A DNA stretch of 64,000 bases from Chlorobaculum limnaeum (lineage in GTDB: Bacteria > Bacteroidota > Chlorobiia > Chlorobiales > Chlorobiaceae): contig NZ_CP017305.1 of NCBI RefSeq assembly GCF_001747405.1, positions 514,001-578,000 of the forward strand, read 5' to 3'. Below the pieces are notes generated by a model. The model worked only from the letters and a program-made list of their open reading frames with translations. It ran no database searches and had not been told where the DNA came from. This document shows positions 1 to 8,328 of the stretch, piece by piece (position 1 is the first letter of the stretch; every line of letters starts with the position of its first letter). Made by a program: the position numbers and the translations under genes.

Positions 1-185
1 GCCGCAACTGCCTTGGCCTCTTTTTCGGCAAAGGTACCGCCGCCTTTTTCTGGACGGCAACGCCATCAGGTGAGTTCGATGCCTGGAACCGCGAGATCAG
101 CGAAGGCAGTCGCAAACTGCAACGAGTCAGCGTCGCCAAAGGGCTGGGCTTGTCGGTGCGGTGCGTGAAGGATCGTGAAAAATGA
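1..185 (+). CDS. FISUMP-domain protein, C-terminal end (partial)
   Basis: The reading frame is open from the left edge (codons begin at base 3) and stops with TGA at 183-185, leaving about 60 residues. The end reads GLGLSVRCVKDREK. A closing G-(F/L)-S-V-R-C-V-K-D is typical of the Fibrobacter succinogenes major paralogous (FISUMP) domain of secreted or surface proteins, and the upstream FFWTAT plus AWNR also fit that domain's end. The function of these proteins is unknown. The start, signal peptide and the rest of the domain lie outside the window. The family assignment rests on this terminal motif only. Confidence 0.65.
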   Translation, partial: RNCLGLFFGKGTAAFFWTATPSGEFDAWNREISEGSRKLQRVSVAKGLGLSVRCVKDREK

Positions 186-216
186 TCGGACGGATCTGGG
201 GCAACAGCAAGCGACC

Positions 217-729
217 TTACTTTTTCAGCTTTCCCAGCCCTGGCGCGAACTTGCCAACTTTCGCGGCATAGTCGCGGTACTCGGGGTGGCGCTCGGTGAG
301 CCAGGCCTCCTCTATCGAGGCTTTATAGTTGAAAAATGCGAGCGCCAGCGCTGTCACCAAAAGGTGCGAGAGGCTCAGCGAGAACACGGCCCATCCGGCG
401 GCTGCGAAGAGCTGGGAGCTGTAAAGCGGGTGGCGCACCAGCGCGTAGACGCCAGTATCGACCAGGTGGTTGTCTTCGACCGGGTAGGGCAAGGGGGTCA
501 GATAGCGGCGGATATTCAGTGAACCGCCGATGCCGAGTGTCGCGCCGATAGCCACTCCGACAATGAGAACGCACCAGCGCAGCAGAGCGAGTTGCCGGTA
601 GATATCGCCGTTTTGGAGATCGGGCCAGATTGGAATGAAAAAATAGAGTGCTACGAGCGCCATCTGGATGACGACCAGATGTTCGCCTCGTTGTCCAAAA
701 TGCTTCGATTTACCGGATTTCTTTGCCAT
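217..729 (-). CDS. Isoprenylcysteine methyltransferase-like membrane methyltransferase
   Basis: A membrane protein of about 170 residues with several hydrophobic helices. Its C-terminal half carries the signature of the ICMT/phospholipid methyltransferase family: TGVYALVRHPLYSSQL, then an E-A-W-L-x(4)-P-E-Y-x2-Y segment and a final KFAPG. These proteins bind S-adenosylmethionine and methylate membrane-embedded or small substrates; the substrate here cannot be told. An in-frame ATG exists at 753, but the ATG at 729 (MAKKSG) has an AAGAGG ribosome site at suitable spacing, so I use it. It is divergent from the isochorismatase-like gene, with about 54 bp between them. Confidence 0.75.
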   Translation of the reverse strand: MAKKSGKSKHFGQRGEHLVVIQMALVALYFFIPIWPDLQNGDIYRQLALLRWCVLIVGVAIGATLGIGGSLNIRRYLTPLPYPVEDNHLVDTGVYALVRHPLYSSQLFAAAGWAVFSLSLSHLLVTALALAFFNYKASIEEAWLTERHPEYRDYAAKVGKFAPGLGKLKK

Positions 730-783
730 CGCATCCTCTTGACATTCGTTCAAATTGCTCTATTTTAAAATCTTCCAAAATGT

Positions 784-1377
784 ATGAAAATGGATTCGCC
801 GTCACCTTTAAACCATAGCCAGCAGCGCGTTATGATCACTCCGAAAGAAACTCTTCTGCTCGTCATCGATATTCAGGAGAAACTCGCTCCTGCCGTTTTT
901 CATTCGGATCGTGGCATAAAAAATACCGGCAAGCTGATCCGGGCGTGCAAGCTTCTTGGCGTGCCGGTCGTTCATACCGAGCAGTATCCGAAAGGGCTTG
1001 GCCGCACGGTCGATGAACTGGGCGTGCTGATCGGAGACGAGCCGCCGTTCGAGAAACTCTCGTTCAGTTGCTGCGGCAACAACGAGTTCATGAAGCGCCT
1101 GCGTGCGCTGGGCCGCAATGACATCCTCGTGGTTGGCATGGAGACCCACGTCTGCGTTTACCAGACTTGCGTCGAGCTGCTCGAATTTGGCTACAACGTG
1201 CATCTGGTGACCGACGGCGTTTCGTCGAGAAGCGAGGAGAACCGCGCACTCGGCATCCGCTGCATCGAACGCGCCGGAGCCGCGCTCACCAGCACCGAGA
1301 TGGCCATTTTCGAACTCCTGCGCATCGCGGAAGGCGACACCTTCAAGGCAATATCGAAAATCGTCAAGGAGGATTGA
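784..1377 (+). CDS. Isochorismatase-family cysteine hydrolase
   Basis: A 197-residue alpha/beta hydrolase of the isochorismatase (cysteine hydrolase, YcaC-like) superfamily. The expected catalytic triad can be placed: Asp29 in LLVIDIQ, the Lys of FEKLSFSCCG, and the Cys of ETHVCVYQT, preceded by the family's cis-peptide G-M-E-T-H region. Relatives hydrolyse amide or vinyl-ether bonds in small molecules (nicotinamide, carbamoyl compounds, isochorismate). There is no pathway context, so the substrate is unknown. The start is uncertain: ATG 784 has no clear ribosome site, and ATG 832 (MITPKE) would match shorter family members. Confidence 0.8.
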   Translation: MKMDSPSPLNHSQQRVMITPKETLLLVIDIQEKLAPAVFHSDRGIKNTGKLIRACKLLGVPVVHTEQYPKGLGRTVDELGVLIGDEPPFEKLSFSCCGNNEFMKRLRALGRNDILVVGMETHVCVYQTCVELLEFGYNVHLVTDGVSSRSEENRALGIRCIERAGAALTSTEMAIFELLRIAEGDTFKAISKIVKED

Positions 1378-1425
1378 GGATTATTTTTCCCTCGAATCGG
1401 AATCGCATCAATTGGTGAATGGTAG

Positions 1426-1446
1426 GGACGGGTTTTATGCCCGTCC
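1426..1446. terminator. Stem-loop in the convergent gap
   Basis: A 7-bp inverted repeat (GGACGGG/CCCGTCC) with a 7-base loop lies between the isochorismatase-like gene (+) and lpxK (-). It could end transcription from either side, but no long T run follows it. Confidence 0.4.
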
Positions 1447-1470
1447 TCTTTATGCCCGATCACAACGAAA

Positions 1471-1490
1471 CCCCGGCTTGAAAGCCGGGG
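1471..1490. repeat. REP-like palindrome, CCCCGG family
   Basis: A 20-bp palindrome with 9-bp arms (CCCCGGCTT/AAGCCGGGG) around a GA centre. The same 20-mer occurs in reverse orientation at 18957-18976, and a one-step variant lies at 18900-18919. All three are in gaps between genes, which marks a dispersed repetitive extragenic palindrome family rather than a one-off terminator. Confidence 0.75.
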
Positions 1491-1510
1491 CAACGTGAAT
1501 GTAAGATCGA

Positions 1511-2563
1511 TCAGCGTTTCACCACCCCCATCAGCCGCCTCTCCAGCTCCTTCGCGCCGTCCGGAAACTCTGGCTCAATCGTCAGATAGCGGCATCCAGC
1601 CTCCGCGAGCATTCTGGCAAGCGCCGGGTCGTCCGCGATGCGGAACCAGTCTTTCTCCGTCGTGACCGGTACGAGGGCTTGCCGCTTCGCTTCGCCGATG
1701 ATCGAGCGAATCGCCGCCTCCGTGTAGGGTTCGTGGTCGCGGAAGAACTTTGTCGCCATGACGCTTATTCCCGCCTCGTCGAGGCTGTGCAGGAAGCCCG
1801 CCGGAGCGCCGATGCCCGCGAAGGCGAGCGCTTTCAGCGATGGCTCGACACCGCCGCTCTCCGACGTATCCACCTTCATTAGTTTTCCCGGTTTGATCTT
1901 CGAACGGAGCACCGGCTTGCCGTACTCTTTGAGGCGGGCGAGCAGCGGCGCGGCTTTGATCTGGTCGGTGATTTTGCCGAGGATAATCACGTCAGCTCGC
2001 AGCAATCCCCGCAGCGGTTCGCGCAACCGACCGGCGGGGAGCATCACATCCAGCTCCCGCGGAGCGCTGGCGTTGACGACGACGATGTCGAGGTCTCGCC
2101 CGATTTTGCGGTGCTGGAAGGCGTCGTCGAGCACGATCACGCCGGGCAGGCGGTCGGCGAACTGGCGCATCAGAAATTGCACTCCTTCGACGCGCTGCTC
2201 GGCCACGATCACGATAGTGGAGGGATTTCGCGCGGCGAGCATCGCGGTTTCGTCACCCGCGTCACGGCTGCCGAGCAGAATCCGCTTGCCATCCGAGACG
2301 AGCTGCACGCCCTTCGTCCAGCGTCCGTAGCCTCGCGACACGATGGCTGTGGCGACACCCGACGTTTCGTAGAATTTGACGATCCAGTCCACGAGCGGCG
2401 TCTTGCCGGTGCCGCCGGTGGTGATGTTGCCCACCGAAACCACCGGAATCGGAGAGCGCCAGCTCTTGAAAACGCCCCGGTCGTAGAGCCGGTTGCGCAG
2501 ACGCATCGCCATGCCGTAGAGCGCGCCGATGGGTCGCAGGAGGATGGCGGCGCTACCGGGCAT
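1511..2563 (-). CDS. lpxK: Tetraacyldisaccharide 4'-kinase
   Basis: Phosphorylates the 4'-position of the lipid A disaccharide precursor at the inner membrane, the sixth step of the Raetz pathway. The protein has an N-terminal hydrophobic segment, then VGNITTGGTGKTPLVDW, the LpxK-type P-loop, followed by VSRGYGR, GDET and LDDAFQHRK, all family motifs. I start at ATG 2563 (MPGSAAILL, about 350 aa), which overlaps the stop of the upstream acyltransferase gene by 11 bp and suggests translational coupling. An ATG at 2590 is an alternative; the in-frame extension further upstream is low-complexity shadow sequence. Its partner gene is the DUF374 acyltransferase. Confidence 0.9.
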   Translation of the reverse strand: MPGSAAILLRPIGALYGMAMRLRNRLYDRGVFKSWRSPIPVVSVGNITTGGTGKTPLVDWIVKFYETSGVATAIVSRGYGRWTKGVQLVSDGKRILLGSRDAGDETAMLAARNPSTIVIVAEQRVEGVQFLMRQFADRLPGVIVLDDAFQHRKIGRDLDIVVVNASAPRELDVMLPAGRLREPLRGLLRADVIILGKITDQIKAAPLLARLKEYGKPVLRSKIKPGKLMKVDTSESGGVEPSLKALAFAGIGAPAGFLHSLDEAGISVMATKFFRDHEPYTEAAIRSIIGEAKRQALVPVTTEKDWFRIADDPALARMLAEAGCRYLTIEPEFPDGAKELERRLMGVVKR

Positions 2564-3182
2564 CGTCAGCGAATGTTGTCGAGAGTTCATCGGCCCAGGC
2601 GCGGAACGCATCTTCGGACGGGAAGTCCGGCACCTGCACGACGCGAAGCGTGACCTGCACACGGCTGAAGGGCATCGGGATTTCAAACCTGTCCCAGCTT
2701 TTGAGGCTTCGCGTGTTCCCGTAACGAATCTTCGCGAACACCACCGGCGCGTGGTGCAGCGCGGCGAGCCGGAGCGTGCCGTACTTGAAGCGGTGGTGCG
2801 GGCCGCGTGGGCCGTCGGGCGTCACGGCCACCACGCCGCCGCTGCTCAGGGCGACGCCGATGTTGCGCCGGACAACCTCCTTGCCCCGCGAACTCGATCC
2901 GCGAATCAGCCGGAAGCCGAGGCGGTCGAGCGCGTCCGAAAGAATCTGCCCGTCGCCGGAGAGACTGACGACGGCGGAGATCTCTCGTCGGGGGAAAAGT
3001 CGCCGCGCCAGCAGCCAGCCGACGATCATCTTGCCGTGCCAGAAGGCGAACATCACGCCGCGCGGGTCATCCGGCAGCTTCTCTCCGTCAATCTCGATCT
3101 TCAGCGTCGCGAAGAGCAGCTTCAGAACGTGGGGGAGCAGGCGGGTGGCGCTCTTCAGGAGGATGTCTTTCACGAAAGCCAT
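2553..3182 (-). CDS. DUF374 / LPLAT-like lysophospholipid acyltransferase family protein
   Basis: About 209 residues from ATG 3182 (MAFVKDILLK). Visible motifs are MFAFWHGKMIVG, VVSLSGDGQI, LGFRLIRGSSSRGK and VAVTPDGPRGP. This pattern is the DUF374 branch of the LPLAT acyltransferases, in which the usual H-x4-D motif is altered. Family members sit in lipid A gene clusters and are thought to add an acyl chain to a lipid A or Kdo-lipid precursor. The overlap with lpxK supports a lipid A role, but substrate and reaction are inferred. The longer in-frame start at 3326 lacks family similarity and I rejected it. Confidence 0.82.
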   Translation of the reverse strand: MAFVKDILLKSATRLLPHVLKLLFATLKIEIDGEKLPDDPRGVMFAFWHGKMIVGWLLARRLFPRREISAVVSLSGDGQILSDALDRLGFRLIRGSSSRGKEVVRRNIGVALSSGGVVAVTPDGPRGPHHRFKYGTLRLAALHHAPVVFAKIRYGNTRSLKSWDRFEIPMPFSRVQVTLRVVQVPDFPSEDAFRAWADELSTTFADDAR

Positions 3183-3365
3183 GCAGTGGGTCAAGGGTGT
3201 ATCGGGAAATGGAGGCGAGGTGTTCGGCGCGGATTTTTTTATTGTTTTTGTGATCGTCGATGCATTATATAATGCAGTTTCCCGGCTCCGCCCGGCCGGA
3301 TGCAATTTAACAATCCACGCCGACAAACCACAGGGTGATTTGAGGCCGTCACTTTATACGCAAAT

Positions 3366-4643
3366 ATGAACGTTCTGATCATTGGAAGCGGCGCCAGGGA
3401 ACATGCCATGGCCTGGGCCGTCGCGCGCAGCAGCAAGGTTTCAACCGTTCTGGTGGCTCCCGGCAACGGCGGCACGGCCACGATGGGCGGCAAGGTGCGC
3501 AACGCGCCGGTCAAGGCGACCGACATCGACGCGCTGCTCGATCTCGTCGCCAGAGAGTCGATCGGCCTGACGGTGGTCGGTCCGGAGCAGCCGCTCGAAG
3601 CGGGCATCGTCAACCGGTTCCGCGCGGCGGGGCTGAAGGTGGTCGGCCCGACCGCCGAGGCGGCGCGTCTCGAAACGAGCAAGGTGTTCGCCAAGGAGTT
3701 CATGAAGCGCCACGACATTCCGACCGCCAGTTACGAGGTGTTCCGCGATCACGCCTCCGCCAGAGCGTACCTCGAAGCGTGCGGTTCGTTTCCGCAGGTG
3801 ATCAAAGCCAGCGGCCTCTGCGCGGGCAAGGGGGTCGTCGTCGCGATGACTCGCGAGGAGGCTCTCGGGGCGATCCACGAGTTTTTCGAGTCGCGTATCT
3901 TTGGCGAAGCCGCCGACGAGGTGGTGATCGAATTCTTCCTCACCGGCCAGGAGGCGAGCGTTTTCGCCCTGACCGATGGTCGCGACTATCGCCTCTTCCT
4001 CTCCGCGCAGGATCACAAGCGCATCGGCGAGGGGGATACCGGCAAGAATACCGGTGGCATGGGCGCTTACGCACCGGCTCCGCTCGTAACGCCAGAGGTG
4101 ATGCAGCGGGTCGAGGAGCTGGTCATTCGTCCGACCCTCGCCGGAATGAAGGCCGACGGTTACGCCTATACCGGCTTTCTCTACGTCGGCCTCATGATCG
4201 ACAATGGTGTGCCGTCGGTGGTCGAGTTCAACGCTCGTCTCGGCGATCCCGAAACGCAGGTGGTGCTGCCGATGCTGAAGAGCGACCTCTTCGACGCGCT
4301 GCTTGCAAGCGTCGATGGTGGACTCGAAACGGTACCGTTCGAGATGCAAGAGGGGGCCGCCGCGACGGTGGTGATGGCTTCGGCGGGCTATCCCGATGCG
4401 TACGAGACCGGCAAGGCGATCACCATCGATCCGGCGGTGAACGATCTGGAGGGGGTGCTCGTTTTCCATGCCGGTACGCTTCGCGAGGGCGATGCTCTCC
4501 TGACCTCTGGTGGCCGCGTGCTTTCGGTGACGGCTTGCGCCGCATCGCTGAAGGAGGCGCTCGACCGGGCCTATCGCGCGGTGGCCGCCATCGGATTCGA
4601 GGGGGCATATTGCCGCAGGGACATTGGCGCAAAGGCGCTCTGA
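3366..4643 (+). CDS. purD: Phosphoribosylamine-glycine ligase (GAR synthetase)
   Basis: ATP-dependent ligation of glycine to 5-phosphoribosylamine, the second step of de novo purine synthesis. At 425 residues it is full length. It starts with the N-terminal domain motif MNVLIIGSGAREHAMAWA, continues through an ATP-grasp domain (KASGLCAGKGVVVA; SAQDHKRIGEGDTGKNTGGMGAYAP, a PurD hallmark) and the metal-binding EFNARLGDPETQVVLP, and ends in the small C-terminal domain. It is transcribed away from the lipid A genes; the gap 3183-3365 must hold divergent promoters. No other purine gene is in the window. Confidence 0.97.
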   Translation: MNVLIIGSGAREHAMAWAVARSSKVSTVLVAPGNGGTATMGGKVRNAPVKATDIDALLDLVARESIGLTVVGPEQPLEAGIVNRFRAAGLKVVGPTAEAARLETSKVFAKEFMKRHDIPTASYEVFRDHASARAYLEACGSFPQVIKASGLCAGKGVVVAMTREEALGAIHEFFESRIFGEAADEVVIEFFLTGQEASVFALTDGRDYRLFLSAQDHKRIGEGDTGKNTGGMGAYAPAPLVTPEVMQRVEELVIRPTLAGMKADGYAYTGFLYVGLMIDNGVPSVVEFNARLGDPETQVVLPMLKSDLFDALLASVDGGLETVPFEMQEGAAATVVMASAGYPDAYETGKAITIDPAVNDLEGVLVFHAGTLREGDALLTSGGRVLSVTACAASLKEALDRAYRAVAAIGFEGAYCRRDIGAKAL

Positions 4644-4674
4644 AACATCCGGTATATTATCGTAGTGGTTTGTA

Positions 4675-5106
4675 ATGAAATTACCTCGTCGCAAGTTTGA
4701 GATCATCCAGGAGCACGCCGTCAGGGATCTTCCCTACGAGTGTTGCGGCCTGCTCGTGGGCCGGAAGGTTGTCGATCATCGCGGAAATATTGACAATATC
4801 GTGCTCGAAGTCGCCCCGTGCCGCAACGCGCTCTATTACGGCAAGGAGAATGGCTTTGAAATCGCCTACAACGAATTCATCGATGTGGAGCGTGAGGCTC
4901 GAAGCATGGGCCTCGATGTCGTCGGCTCGTACCACTCGCACATCAACTCGACCGCCGTGCCATCGAGAAACGACATCGATTTCGCCAGCACAGGCCACTC
5001 GATGCTGATCATCTCCCTTTACGGCGGCGTGCCACGGGAGGTCACCGCCTGGCTCCGCCGCGACTCCGGTGGCTTCCACCAGGAGCAGATCAAGGTGATG
5101 GCGTGA
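4675..5106 (+). CDS. JAMM/MPN+ metalloprotease (Mov34 family, M67-like)
   Basis: A 143-residue single-domain protein with a complete JAMM zinc site: Glu22, then His87-x-His89, Ser97 and Asp100 (H-x-H-x7-S-x2-D). Bacterial JAMM proteins of this size cleave the C-terminal tail from ubiquitin-like sulfur carriers (ThiS/MoaD/CysO type) or other isopeptide bonds. No sulfur-carrier or E1-like gene is adjacent, so the target is unknown. It follows purD after 31 bp in the same direction and may be cotranscribed with it. Confidence 0.85.
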   Translation: MKLPRRKFEIIQEHAVRDLPYECCGLLVGRKVVDHRGNIDNIVLEVAPCRNALYYGKENGFEIAYNEFIDVEREARSMGLDVVGSYHSHINSTAVPSRNDIDFASTGHSMLIISLYGGVPREVTAWLRRDSGGFHQEQIKVMA

Positions 5107-5142
5107 AGACAAATTATGAATTGAAGAGTGAGTTTCCGGTTT

Positions 5143-5178
5143 GTCTACCAAGTCCAGTGCGTCCACAACGTCCACTGG
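5143..5178 (-). repeat. 9-bp periodic repeat array, GTGGACNNN type (4 units)
   Basis: On the minus strand, four consecutive 9-base units share a core: three GTGGAC or CTGGAC and one GTAGAC, each followed by three variable bases. It lies upstream of carB. Related arrays are at 7517-7543, 60150-60185, 62156-62191 and, with another core, 23603-23647. Confidence 0.75.
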
Positions 5179-5205
5179 TGAAAGCTCAGAACACCGGAAA
5201 AAATT

Positions 5206-5235
5206 TTGTACATTGCGCAACCGAAGATTTATAAC
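5206..5235 (+). promoter_or_regulatory. Candidate promoter of the carB-trpC pair
   Basis: A TATAAC hexamer (5230-5235) one base from the consensus -10 lies 18 bp after a weak TTGTAC -35 (5206-5211), about 20 bp upstream of the GTG start of carB. Predicted by eye only. Confidence 0.35.
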
Positions 5236-5256
5236 AAGACTTAAAGCGAAAGACTA

Positions 5257-6741
5257 GTGCCAAAACGTCAGGATATCAAGTCCATACTGGTGATTGGAGC
5301 CGGGCCGATCGTGATCGGGCAGGCGTGTGAATTCGATTATTCGGGAACCCAGGCGTGCCGCGCCCTGAAGGAGGATGGCTACCGTGTCATTCTCGTCAAC
5401 AGCAATCCCGCCACGATCATGACCGATATCGAGCTGGCCGACGCCACCTATATCGAGCCGATCACTCCCTACTACGTCACCAAGATCATCGAGAAGGAGA
5501 AGCCGGATGCGCTGCTGCCGACCATGGGTGGCCAGACCGCGCTGAACACGGCGGTGAAGCTCGCCGAGTCGGGCGTGCTCGAGCGCCACGGCGTCGAGCT
5601 GATCGGCGCGAAGTTCCGCGCCATCCGAAAGGCCGAGAACCGCGAGTTCTTCAGCGACGCCATGAAAAAGCTCGGCCTCGAAATGGCCAAGGGCTTCTTC
5701 GTTCGCAACGAAAAAGAGGCGAAGGATGCGCTCGACGAGATCGGCCTGCCTATCGTCATCCGCCCCTCCTTCACGCTCGGCGGCACGGGCGGCGGTTTTG
5801 CCGAAACCAAGGCGGACTACTACGACGCAGTGCGCCGCGGTCTGGCCGAAAGCCCGATTGGCGAGGTGCTGGTCGAGGAGTGCCTGAACGGCTGGAAGGA
5901 GTACGAGCTTGAGGTCATCCGCGATCTTGCCGACAACGTCATTATCGTTTGCTCCATCGAGAACGTCGATCCAATGGGTGTGCACACCGGTGACAGCATC
6001 ACGGTCGCGCCCGCGCAGACGCTCACCGACCGGCAGTACCAGGAGCTGCGCGACGCCTCGATCAGGATCATCCGCGAAATCGGCGTCGAGACCGGCGGCA
6101 GCAACATCCAGTTCGCCATCAATCCGAAGAATGGCCGAATCGTTGTCATCGAGATGAATCCGCGCGTGTCGCGAAGCTCGGCGCTCGCCTCGAAGGCTAC
6201 CGGCTTCCCGATCGCGAAAGTGGCCGCCAAGCTCGCCGTGGGCTACACGCTCGACGAGATCACCAACGACATCACCAAAAGCACTCCCGCCAGCTTCGAA
6301 CCTTCCATCGATTACACCGTCGTGAAGGTGCCACGCTGGGACTTCGAGAAGTTCAAGAATGTCGATGCCCGCCTCGGTGTGCAGATGAAGTCGGTCGGCG
6401 AGGTGATGGCCTTCGGACGCAACTTTCGCGAGGCACTGCAAAAGTCGCTGCGTGGGCTGGAGATCGGTCGCGCGGGCCTCGGCTGCGACGGCAAGGACAT
6501 CATGAATGTCATCGACATGACCCAGCAGCAGCGCAAGTTTGCCAAAGAGGATCTGCTCGAAAAGATCAAGATTCCCAAGGCCGACCGGATGTTTTATCTC
6601 CGCTACGCTTTCCAGGCGGGCGCGACCGTCGAGGAGGTGCAGCAGTCCACCGGCATCGATCCGTGGTTCCTCGATAACATCCGCCAGATCGTCGCCTTCG
6701 AGGACGAGCTTCGTCAGATGGCAGCCGAAAGCGAGGCATGA
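5257..6741 (+). CDS. carB: Carbamoyl-phosphate synthase large subunit, N-terminal half (split gene)
   Basis: Matches the carboxyphosphate half of Car[21 protein letters not shown] at the N terminus, [20 protein letters not shown] and [18 protein letters not shown] of the first ATP-grasp domain, then the start of the oligomerisation domain ([16 protein letters not shown]). The protein stops at 494 residues, whereas full-length CarB is about 1070. The second ATP-grasp and the MGS-like allosteric domain are missing and do not follow, because trpC begins within the stop codon. The clean end suggests a two-gene CarB, as known in Aquifex and some methanogens, with the other half elsewhere. The start is GTG 5257, on which the family N terminus begins directly. 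Confidence 0.9.
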   Translation: MPKRQDIKSILVIGAGPIVIGQACEFDYSGTQACRALKEDGYRVILVNSNPATIMTDIELADATYIEPITPYYVTKIIEKEKPDALLPTMGGQTALNTAVKLAESGVLERHGVELIGAKFRAIRKAENREFFSDAMKKLGLEMAKGFFVRNEKEAKDALDEIGLPIVIRPSFTLGGTGGGFAETKADYYDAVRRGLAESPIGEVLVEECLNGWKEYELEVIRDLADNVIIVCSIENVDPMGVHTGDSITVAPAQTLTDRQYQELRDASIRIIREIGVETGGSNIQFAINPKNGRIVVIEMNPRVSRSSALASKATGFPIAKVAAKLAVGYTLDEITNDITKSTPASFEPSIDYTVVKVPRWDFEKFKNVDARLGVQMKSVGEVMAFGRNFREALQKSLRGLEIGRAGLGCDGKDIMNVIDMTQQQRKFAKEDLLEKIKIPKADRMFYLRYAFQAGATVEEVQQSTGIDPWFLDNIRQIVAFEDELRQMAAESEA

Positions 6742-7508
6742 CCTATCTCACCCGGATTCTTGAAACCAAGTCGGGAGAGGTCGCCGAACTGAAAAAGCAG
6801 GAGCCGGAGCGCCGCTATCGCGAGATGCGCGGCGAACTTCCGGCTCCGCGCGATTTCCGCTCGGCCATCGCGAGTCGTGACGGCGGCATCAACCTGATCG
6901 CCGAGGTCAAGAAAGCCTCGCCCTCGCGCGGGGTGCTGGTCGAGGATTTTCGCCCGCTCGATATCGCCGCCCGCTACGCCGAACTCGGCGCGTCGGCCTT
7001 CTCCGTGCTCACCGACCGCCACTACTTTCAGGGATCGCCCGACTACCTGAAGGCGATTACGCAGCAGTTCTCCATTCCCGTGCTCCGCAAGGAGTTCATC
7101 ATTGACGAGAGCCAGATTTACGAAACCCGCCTCATGGGCGCGGACGCGGCGCTCCTGATCGTGGCGGCGCTCGCGCCGTCGCAGTTGCGGGACTATCTCC
7201 AGCTCTTCGCGGAACTTGGCCTGCACGCGCTCGTCGAGGTGCACGACCGTCGCGAACTCGATATCGCCATCGAGCAAGGCTCCACGATTGTCGGCGTCAA
7301 CAACCGCGACCTGCGCGACTTCACCGTCGATCTCATGACCTCGGTCAACCTCAGGCGCGACTATCCCGAAGGCGTGCTCGCCGTCGCCGAAAGCGGTCTG
7401 AAACGCCGCGACGATGTGCTGCTCATGCAGCAGGCAGGCTTCGACGCCGCGCTCATCGGCGAGGGGCTGCTCACCAGCGAAGAGCTGAGGGAGTTTGCCT
7501 GGGGGTAG
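6738..7508 (+). CDS. trpC: Indole-3-glycerol-phosphate synthase
   Basis: Closes the indole ring from CdRP in tryptophan synthesis. It is a 256-residue (beta/alpha)8 barrel of normal monofunctional length, not fused to TrpF. Family motifs include [13 protein letters not shown] (catalytic Lys and phosphate site), [36 protein letters not shown] and [11 protein letters not shown]. Its ATG overlaps the carB stop by 4 bases (ATGA), so the two are translationally coupled, pairing a pyrimidine/arginine gene with a tryptophan gene. No other trp gene is in the window. Confidence 0.96.
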   Translation: MTYLTRILETKSGEVAELKKQEPERRYREMRGELPAPRDFRSAIASRDGGINLIAEVKKASPSRGVLVEDFRPLDIAARYAELGASAFSVLTDRHYFQGSPDYLKAITQQFSIPVLRKEFIIDESQIYETRLMGADAALLIVAALAPSQLRDYLQLFAELGLHALVEVHDRRELDIAIEQGSTIVGVNNRDLRDFTVDLMTSVNLRRDYPEGVLAVAESGLKRRDDVLLMQQAGFDAALIGEGLLTSEELREFAWG

Positions 7509-7516
7509 GAAATGCG

Positions 7517-7543
7517 GTGGACTTGGTGGATGACGTGGACAGG
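7517..7543 (+). repeat. 9-bp periodic repeat array, GTGGACNNN type (3 units)
   Basis: Three head-to-tail 9-base units (GTGGACTTG, GTGGATGAC, GTGGACAGG) begin 8 bases after the trpC stop. Same family as the arrays at 5143 and 60150. Confidence 0.75.
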
Positions 7544-7575
7544 TAACTGCAGAAATTCTTTCTTCTCCCAAAAGT

Positions 7576-7601
7576 CTCATGGGACCCAAAAGTCCCATGA
7601 G
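7576..7601. terminator. Bidirectional hairpin between trpC and rpe
   Basis: Perfect 10-bp inverted repeat (CTCATGGGAC/GTCCCATGAG) with a 6-base loop in the convergent gap. It is A-rich on the left and T-rich further right, compatible with termination of rpe and trpC transcripts. Confidence 0.6.
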
Positions 7602-7624
7602 CACACACTTTCAATTTTCTTCTC

Positions 7625-8287
7625 TCACTCCAGCCCTTTCAGCTTTTTCGCGGCCTTCACCGGGTCGGCGGCTTTGAAGAACGCCGTGCCGGCGATGAGG
7701 GCGTCGGCTCCGGCGGCAATCACCTCGGCGCAATTCTCTTCGGTCACGCCGCCATCGACGGCGATCACCAGTTCAGGATTCAGCTCTTTGCGCATGGCGT
7801 CGAGCTGCGTGATCTTTTTGATCGCGCCAGGGATGAACTTCTGGCCGCCGAAACCGGGGTTGACCGACATCAACAGGACCAGATCGAGATCGGCAAGCAC
7901 CGGTTCGAGCAGCGACACCGGCGTGGCGGGGTTGATCGAGACGCCCGCTTTCGCGCCGAGGCTCTTGATGAACTGGATCGTGCGGTGCAGGTGCGGGCAG
8001 GCTTCGAGGTGCACGGTCACCTGGTCGGAACCGGCCTTGACGAAATCCTCGATGTAGCGGTCGGGATCGGTGATCATCAGGTGGGTATCGATCACCATCG
8101 AGGTGCATTTCTTGATCGCCTGAATGATGAAGGGGCCGAAGGTGATGTTGGGCACGAAAACGCCATCCATCACATCGCAGTGCATCCAGTCCGCGCCAGC
8201 GTTTTCAGCTAGCTCGATAGAGGCTTTCAGGTTCGTGAAATCTGCCGATAGAGCGGATGGAGCCAGAAGCGTGGTTTTTCCGGGCAT
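7625..8287 (-). CDS. rpe: Ribulose-phosphate 3-epimerase
   Basis: Interconverts ribulose-5-phosphate and xylulose-5-phosphate in the non-oxidative pentose phosphate pathway. It is 220 residues, standard for the family. Motifs are LAPSALSADF, WMHCDVMDGVFVPNITFG (metal-binding His and catalytic Asp), DTHLMITDP, VTVHLEA, MSVNPGFGGQKF and AVDGGVTEEN. Green sulfur bacteria use this pathway for pentoses rather than a Calvin cycle. Convergent with trpC. Confidence 0.96.
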   Translation of the reverse strand: MPGKTTLLAPSALSADFTNLKASIELAENAGADWMHCDVMDGVFVPNITFGPFIIQAIKKCTSMVIDTHLMITDPDRYIEDFVKAGSDQVTVHLEACPHLHRTIQFIKSLGAKAGVSINPATPVSLLEPVLADLDLVLLMSVNPGFGGQKFIPGAIKKITQLDAMRKELNPELVIAVDGGVTEENCAEVIAAGADALIAGTAFFKAADPVKAAKKLKGLE

Positions 8288-8328
8288 AAATTACTGTGGG
8301 TTATACGGTGATTGGTAGAGTATTACGG

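Noticed and set aside
7517-7601. Short CRISPR array
   Set aside because: Units are 9 bases with no spacers of 25-40 bases, and no cas genes are in the window.
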